42,597 nt of DNA. It comes from a virus. Under the pieces are notes generated by a model. That model was not told where the DNA came from and searched no databases. It was given only the letters and a program-made list of their open reading frames with translations. The position numbers were made by a program, and so were the translations under genes. The stretch spans positions 1 to 42,597 of IMG/VR virus record IMGVR_UViG_3300047323_000683. One strand, written 5' to 3'. Below are positions 38,574-42,597 of the stretch, in pieces; position 1 is the stretch's first letter; each line of letters begins with the position of its first letter.

Positions 38574-38858
38574 ATGTCTCCAGCAAATCAACCGGCCTTC
38601 ACCAAAACCTTCGAGCAGGCCGGCACGTTCCAGGCCTTTTACGCCGCCCAGCAGTGGCTCACGAAACACGGCTATAGCTTTGGGTCCACCTGCCGCAACC
38701 AGCCCACGGGCATCCTCAAGGGCGATTTCATTATCGCGAAGTGGCGCAACCTCACCCAGCAGGAAATCGAGCAACTGGATGGCCGGATGACGGGAGACAC
38801 GCGCGAAGGACCGGTAACTATCACGCTGATGGAGGCGCCAGCCCAGGAGGCAGCATGA
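38574..38858 (+). CDS. Hypothetical early protein
   Basis: A 94-residue protein (FTKTFEQAGTFQAFYAAQQWLTKHGYSFGSTCRNQPTGILKGDFIIAKWRNLTQQEIEQLDG). The WLTKHGYSxGSTCRNxPTGILKGDFIIAKWRNL block is like small phage proteins of unknown function. The ATG at 38574 follows the 31-bp leader repeat. It overlaps the next gene by 4 bases. Confidence 0.75.
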   Translation: MSPANQPAFTKTFEQAGTFQAFYAAQQWLTKHGYSFGSTCRNQPTGILKGDFIIAKWRNLTQQEIEQLDGRMTGDTREGPVTITLMEAPAQEAA

Positions 38859-38992
38859 TCGTTGAATTCAGCCTGAACATAGGAGATCGCGTCGATCAAC
38901 AGTGGTCGATCGAAGTGGCGGACGACTCCGCAGACGAGCAGATTCTCGAGCATATCCAGGAAGAGATGGCGGAAGCACTGCGCGATGACTGA
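38855..38992 (+). CDS. Small acidic hypothetical protein
   Basis: A 45-residue protein (MIVEFSLNIGDRVDQQWSIEVADDSADEQ, then an acidic helix ILEHIQEEMAEALRDD). It starts in an ATGA overlap with the preceding gene, which supports translation. Function unknown; convergent with the two small minus-strand genes that follow. Confidence 0.6.
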   Translation: MIVEFSLNIGDRVDQQWSIEVADDSADEQILEHIQEEMAEALRDD

Positions 38993-38999
38993 ATTCTGA

Positions 39000-39092
39000 C
39001 TAGTCATCGCCCCACACCATCAGGACCACCGTTACACCTGTCGCAGAAAACGCGATTACAAAAAGAATCAGCAAAAAAAACGGCTCGTACAT
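39000..39092 (-). CDS. 30-residue membrane peptide
   Basis: A short protein starting MYEPFFLLILFVIAFSATG with one membrane span and ending VWGDD. GGGAG lies about 9 bases before the ATG. It is downstream of the small gene at 39127-39336 on the same strand, 34 bases apart. Such single-span peptides are common in phage accessory sets; the function is unknown. Confidence 0.6.
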   Translation of the reverse strand: MYEPFFLLILFVIAFSATGVTVVLMVWGDD

Positions 39093-39126
39093 CAGAAAAC
39101 TCTCCCGAATGGGCGAGCCATAACAA

Positions 39127-39336
39127 CTAGCAGCGCAGTACTTTGGCCGCAAACAACGACTCGTTAATAATCTGCTCGGCGGCGGGCGCTAATGGCCTCA
39201 ACGCCTTCTGATCCCGTAACGCGACATCCATTTTCGCCTGTACTGCAAGTGCGTAGGGATCAAACCCCAGTTCAAACGCAGCGCTAAATACTGCGATCAA
39301 CGTGTGAACGTATACGCGTTCCTCGATGCTTTCCAT
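39127..39336 (-). CDS. Small hypothetical protein, minus strand
   Basis: A 69-residue helical protein (MESIEERVYVHTLIAVFSAAFELGFDPYALAVQAKMDVALRDQKAL). GGGAG lies about 5 bases before the ATG. With the membrane peptide at 39000 it forms a two-gene unit opposite to the surrounding operon, in a 510-bp gap between plus-strand genes. It could be a self-contained accessory cassette. No family recognised. Confidence 0.65.
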   Translation of the reverse strand: MESIEERVYVHTLIAVFSAAFELGFDPYALAVQAKMDVALRDQKALRPLAPAAEQIINESLFAAKVLRC

Positions 39337-39505
39337 AGTAGCTCCCTGAGGCGTAACGAGCTGCCAACAGTCCTCGGGCAGCCCTTGCTATTCAGTGAAG
39401 TTGGCTTTTTCTCTCCATTCAAATACTCACCGACCAGCGTCACGCTTACTGACGGTCGGTAACCAATCAATTCAAAGTCAGCCGCAGCAGCGGCGAGGAT
39501 TTGTC

Positions 39506-40105
39506 ATGCCTGAAGAAATGAAACTGAACCGTGCAGCCCGCGATGTGATCGCCGAGCGCCAGCGCCAGGTTACTGGAGAGGGCTATTCGCTGTATCGCGA
39601 CGACATTTACATTCACGGCGAAATTGCCGAGGCGGCAGCGACCTACGCCAGCCTGGCCGGTAAGCCTGGAAGCGGTAGCACGGCATGGCCCTGGGGGCAG
39701 CACACATTCAAGCCAAGCTCTGACCGGCGTCGCGACTTGGTGAAAGCCGGTGCGCTCATCTTGGCCGAGATTGAGCGCCTGGACCGGATACCGCTGATCA
39801 AGCACTGGCCGGTAAAGCGCGATGAAAACGGGATGTTCCAGCACCCCGATATGCCTGATTTCGATGAGGGCGACGGCGAGAAGTGCAAAGCGTGGATCGC
39901 GGAGCAGGGGCTGGAAGTGATGATGGTTGAACTCGAGTACCACAGTGACGAAGCGGTATCTGAGCGCTACTTCGAAGCGGGCGACCCGGATTGCAGCTAC
40001 TGGGAACCCGACAGGCCAGAGGGCGAAGGCTGGTTCTGCTTGGCCATTCACGACAGCGAAAACGGCCCAGTTTGCTGGTGGGGCCGCCGGGCGGTGACGC
40101 CATGA
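39506..40105 (+). CDS. Eaa-like phage protein, ERQRQ...RRRDLVKA type
   Basis: A 199-residue protein. The N-terminal half (DVIAERQRQVTGEGYSLYRDDIYIHGEIAEAAATYASLA, then WGQHTFKPSSDRRRDLVKAGALILAEIERLDR) is a widespread lambdoid early module, MazG-like in layout but without a clear metal site that I can confirm. The C-terminal half (LEVMMVELEYHSDEAVSERYFEAGDPDCSYWEP ... FCLAIHDSENGPVCWWGRR) is a separate small module. The ATG at 39506 follows a GCCGC/GCGGC hairpin and GAGGA. Confidence 0.8.
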   Translation: MPEEMKLNRAARDVIAERQRQVTGEGYSLYRDDIYIHGEIAEAAATYASLAGKPGSGSTAWPWGQHTFKPSSDRRRDLVKAGALILAEIERLDRIPLIKHWPVKRDENGMFQHPDMPDFDEGDGEKCKAWIAEQGLEVMMVELEYHSDEAVSERYFEAGDPDCSYWEPDRPEGEGWFCLAIHDSENGPVCWWGRRAVTP

Positions 40106-40173
40106 GCGGACCCGGGCAGCCAGGATCGTTATTCCAGAAGCCGGATCCGAGGACCGCTGTATGGGATACATGA
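40102..40173 (+). CDS. Possible 23-residue peptide
   Basis: A short frame (MSGPGQPGSLFQKPDPRTAVWDT) begins in an ATGA overlap with the preceding stop and overlaps the next start. The tight coupling hints at translation, but the length gives little support. Confidence 0.35.
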   Translation: MSGPGQPGSLFQKPDPRTAVWDT

Positions 40174-40382
40174 ACCCGCTGCTGAAGCTTCCAGCGGGCA
40201 AGGCGCTGCTTGCTCTTCCTCCAGAAGACCGAGCACGAATCGAAGCAGTATTTCGAGAGCTGCGCGACCAGGCCAATGATGAAGCCGAAAATGCTTGGCG
40301 CCGCCGAAAAGGCCCGATGGCTGCGTATTGGCGAGCCGTTTCAACCTACAGCCGCCATTTAGCTCACGCATTGTCCCGCTAA
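40161..40382 (+). CDS. Small hypothetical protein
   Basis: A 73-residue protein (MNPLLKLPAGKALLALPPEDRARIEAVFRELRDQANDEAENAWRRRKGPMAAYWRAVSTYSRHLAHAL). Met4 at 40170 is an alternative start. The RxxKGPMAAYWRAVSTYSRHLAHAL ending is typical of a small conserved phage helical protein. Function unknown. Confidence 0.65.
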   Translation: MGYMNPLLKLPAGKALLALPPEDRARIEAVFRELRDQANDEAENAWRRRKGPMAAYWRAVSTYSRHLAHALSR

Positions 40383-40438
40383 TAACCCCCACCCACTCAT
40401 TCACCCTGCCGCACACACGCGGCGGGCGGAGAATTCCT

Positions 40439-40933
40439 ATGTCTGCACTCGAACGATTTCACCTGGCCGCTAACGATACGCTGGTGGCGCTGAGCGAAAA
40501 GCTTTGGCCCGAAGCCAAGATAGTGCTCGTCATCTACTCCCCAGGTAGTCCCGAAATGGACATCGTCCTGAAAGACCAAGGCGCTAACCCGGACGATGTT
40601 GTCAGCGCGCTGCGGCGACATGTCCTGCACCTCGACGGCACGAACCTCTACAAGCGGGACCTGTGCGACTCCGTCACCGGTGCTTTAGCGTTCGGCAAGC
40701 AAAACACGAACCCGCCGCCGGATGAACATTGGGGCCGCCAATTCTGGGACATCGGCCGAGCCGAGGGCGCTGAGAAAGAGGCCCTGGTCGAGGCCCTGAA
40801 GATCACTCGCGAAAACCTCCGCGCTTGCCAGGCGGTCATTCACTTGGCTGGCGGCTTTGATCCCGCGTACGTGGATCACGCACAGGCCGCCATGAAGATT
40901 GCCGACGCCGCACTAGCCAAAGCCACGGCGTAA
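40439..40933 (+). CDS. Hypothetical early protein
   Basis: A 164-residue protein (MSALERFHLAANDTLVALSEKLWPEAKIVLVIYSPGSPEMDIVLKD ... ITRENLRACQAVIHLAGGFDPAYVDHAQAAMKIADAAL). It has an alpha/beta N-terminal part and a helical C-terminal part resembling the end of Ead/Ea22-type proteins. GGAG lies 7 bases before the ATG, preceded by a CCGC/GCGG hairpin. Function unknown. Confidence 0.72.
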   Translation: MSALERFHLAANDTLVALSEKLWPEAKIVLVIYSPGSPEMDIVLKDQGANPDDVVSALRRHVLHLDGTNLYKRDLCDSVTGALAFGKQNTNPPPDEHWGRQFWDIGRAEGAEKEALVEALKITRENLRACQAVIHLAGGFDPAYVDHAQAAMKIADAALAKATA

Positions 40934-40983
40934 CCTTTTCGCCGCCATGCGTGGCACTCATTCAGCAAGCAGAGGAATCCAAA

Positions 40984-41235
40984 TTGGAAACGACGACTAC
41001 CTTCAGCGCCTGGGTGCTGACACGGGCCTTAGAGGCCAAGAAAGTGCAGTTGGCCAAAGACCCAAGCGGGTATTTGGACCCTGCTACAGGCATTCGCTAC
41101 CAGCAACCAAGCGTGTTCAGCGGTAAAGAGGCGGCGCAAGCGGCTGGCCGTCGGCGACTTGCCGCATCAGAGCAACAGCTCCGCGTGCTGACCAGCATGC
41201 ACGCGAAGCGTAAAGCCAATGTTGATAAATATTAA
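40984..41235 (+). CDS. Hypothetical early protein, TTG start
   Basis: An 83-residue protein. The TTG at 40984 is preferred because AGAGGA lies 6 bases before it, and the protein then begins ETTTTFSAWVLTRALEAKKVQL. The frame also opens at a GTG at 40951. The central DPSGYLDPATGIRYQQPSVFSGKEAAQAAGRRRL shows no family I can name. It precedes xis and int in the same operon. Confidence 0.65.
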   Translation: METTTTFSAWVLTRALEAKKVQLAKDPSGYLDPATGIRYQQPSVFSGKEAAQAAGRRRLAASEQQLRVLTSMHAKRKANVDKY

Positions 41236-41270
41236 TCGATGCGCCGCCTGCGCGGCTCATGGAGACAACC

Positions 41271-41513
41271 ATGCCTAAAATGACTCTCGAAGAATGGGCG
41301 GCAGAGCAGTACAAGACCCCGCCCAGCGCCGCCACGCTTCGTGCCTGGATCCGGGCCGGGCGAATCTGCCCTACCCCGGTCAAACACGGCAACCGTTACT
41401 ACGTCGAGCAGAACGCCAGCTACCAGGAGCCCCAGGTGCCGGAACGAATCCCGAGGGGCAACAGCCTCATCAGCCGAATAGCGAGTGCACGCCATGGTAC
41501 CCAGGCCGCGTAA
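41271..41513 (+). CDS. xis: Excisionase
   Basis: An 80-residue excisionase-type protein: MTLEEWAAEQYKTPPSAATLRAWIRAGRICPTPVKHGNRYYVEQNASY, a winged-helix of the phage Xis family that bends att DNA and drives excision with integrase. GGAG lies 6 bases before the ATG. It overlaps the integrase start by 20 bases, as xis and int do in lambda, and is preceded by a GCCGC/GCGGC hairpin leader. Confidence 0.9.
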   Translation: MPKMTLEEWAAEQYKTPPSAATLRAWIRAGRICPTPVKHGNRYYVEQNASYQEPQVPERIPRGNSLISRIASARHGTQAA

Positions 41514-42597
41514 AGCTGGATCAAAAGACCTTCCACCCAATCTCTACCGCAAAACCGACAAGCGCAACGGCAAGACGTATTACACATACCGCGACCCGGT
41601 GAGCGGCCGTATGTTCGGCCTGGGCCAGGACAAGGACGAGGCGATCAGAGAGGCGATATCGGCAAACTATGCAGAGCAACTAAAGCCAACGCTGAGGGAG
41701 CGTCTCGCGGAGCCTGCCGCCTCGGATAATCGTAAGTTTTCCGAGTGGCTTGCGGAGTACGAGATTATCTATCGGGACAGAGGCCTGAGCGTACATACTG
41801 TTCGAACCTTTGCGAGCAGGCTCAGGACAATCAAGGATGCTTTCGGTGACAAATACATCAAAAGCATCAGGACGATGGAGATTGCCACTTACCTGGCCAC
41901 TTTCACAAAGGCCGACAAGGCGCCGATGTCCAAAGCAATGCGCTCCCTGCTTCGTGATGCCTTCACTGAAGCTATTGCCGCCGGATGGATCGACCATAAC
42001 CCGGTTGATGCAACAAAGGCAGCACGGTCGAAGGTCAAACGCGGACGCCTCAGCTTAGAGCTTTGGAAGGCCGCCCATGCTGCAACAGACAGGCCCTGGT
42101 TGAAGCGGGCCATGGAGCTTGCGGTGATCACCGGCCAGCGGCGAGACGATATCGCCTCAATGCTATTCAAGGATGTCCATGACGGATTTCTTCACGTAAT
42201 CCAGTCAAAGACAGGGGCTCGCCTGAGACTCAGCACAGATCTCAGGCTCGACTCGATTGGCCTGGACCTGTCAGGGGTGATTAAGCTCTGCCGGGACAGA
42301 GCGCTTTCAAAGAGCTTGGTGCACCACAACAAGACGGTATCCGTTGCAAAGGCTGGCAGCCCAGTCAATTTGAAGACGCTGACTCTTGCATTCGCTCAAG
42401 CCAGAGATATTGGTGCAGCAGCGCTCGGGATTGACCTGGGGGAGCATCCGCCCAGCTTCCACGAAATGCGCTCCTTGGCTGCTCGACTCCATGCAGCTGA
42501 AGGTCGGGACCCTCAGAAACTGCTGGGGCATCGCAGCGCGGCGATGACCGATATGTACAAGGATGGTCGAGGCTTAGACTGGATCGACGTCGCATGA
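41494..42597 (+). CDS. int: Integrase, lambda-type tyrosine recombinase
   Basis: A 367-residue integrase with a lambda-Int-like N-terminal arm domain (RPRKAGSKDLPPNLYRKTDKRNGKTYYTYRDPVSGRMFGLG), a core-binding domain, and the catalytic set Arg216 (ITGQRRDDIASM), Lys239 (QSKTG), His323/Arg326 (SFHEMRSL), His346 (LLGHRSAAM) and Tyr355 (DMYKD). The ATG at 41494 is chosen because it gives the lambda-like N-terminus. It is the last gene of the early operon, and its TGA is the last codon of the window. In this layout attP/attL normally follows int, so the attachment site should be immediately outside. Confidence 0.95.
   Translation: MVPRPRKAGSKDLPPNLYRKTDKRNGKTYYTYRDPVSGRMFGLGQDKDEAIREAISANYAEQLKPTLRERLAEPAASDNRKFSEWLAEYEIIYRDRGLSVHTVRTFASRLRTIKDAFGDKYIKSIRTMEIATYLATFTKADKAPMSKAMRSLLRDAFTEAIAAGWIDHNPVDATKAARSKVKRGRLSLELWKAAHAATDRPWLKRAMELAVITGQRRDDIASMLFKDVHDGFLHVIQSKTGARLRLSTDLRLDSIGLDLSGVIKLCRDRALSKSLVHHNKTVSVAKAGSPVNLKTLTLAFAQARDIGAAALGIDLGEHPPSFHEMRSLAARLHAAEGRDPQKLLGHRSAAMTDMYKDGRGLDWIDVA

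Noticed and set aside
1-42597. att core repeats at the window edges
   Set aside because: Neither edge shows a direct repeat I can match to the other; the window ends at the int stop codon, so att should lie outside.

Overview
The window is an almost complete temperate siphophage genome (prophage), about 42.6 kb. Its gene content points to a Pseudomonas host, probably of the fluorescens/putida/syringae side: DUF1654, DUF2303, a YbcO/NinX/VRR-NUC block, a Q-type antiterminator and high GC. The head is HK97-type and the control logic is lambda-like. No bacterial flanking genes, tRNAs or attachment sites are visible. The window ends exactly at the stop of the integrase, so att should lie just outside.

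Left half, minus strand (about 23.4 kb down to 1): the late operon. A strong promoter (23356-23384) follows the Q-like antiterminator and is followed at once by terminators, as in lambda pR'-tR'. Then come holin, Rz and nested Rz1, HNH endonuclease, small and large terminase, a small membrane protein, portal, prohead protease, HK97 capsid, connector and closure genes, major tail protein, and a tail assembly chaperone pair joined by a classical -1 slippery site. A secreted IalB-like cargo gene sits before the 2159-residue tape measure. The operon ends with a 300-residue tail protein, a tail-collar fibre carrying an inserted seven-bladed propeller, a DUF4376 protein, a DUF1353 membrane protein, endolysin, DUF6527 and a small LexA-box module at the left end.

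Middle (23.4-31.5 kb): the rightward-type early operon, on the minus strand. It runs Cro-like, CII-like, Rha/KilAC, an O-like initiator with an internal iteron origin, P-like helicase loader, NinX, YbcO, VRR-NUC, a second full-length tyrosine recombinase, two small proteins and Q. Most genes overlap by 4 bases. A cleavable S24 CI repressor is divergent from Cro, and a BamE/SmpA-like lipoprotein follows it. A DUF1654 gene has a LexA box.

Right (31.5-42.6 kb): the second early operon, on the plus strand. It starts with a palindromic operator, promoter and boxA, then about 520 bases of structured leader. Two small genes each have a copy of the same leader hairpin. Next is an apparently non-coding stretch of about 800 bases holding two related large RNA-like elements whose long stems show compensatory base changes, closed by a strong terminator. 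Then come many small early genes, DUF2303, an AT-rich minus-strand cargo gene, a PAPS-reductase-like protein, excisionase and integrase.

Most unusual: the paired covarying elements at 32.9-33.5 kb, the propeller-in-collar fibre, the two cargo genes and the iteron origin.
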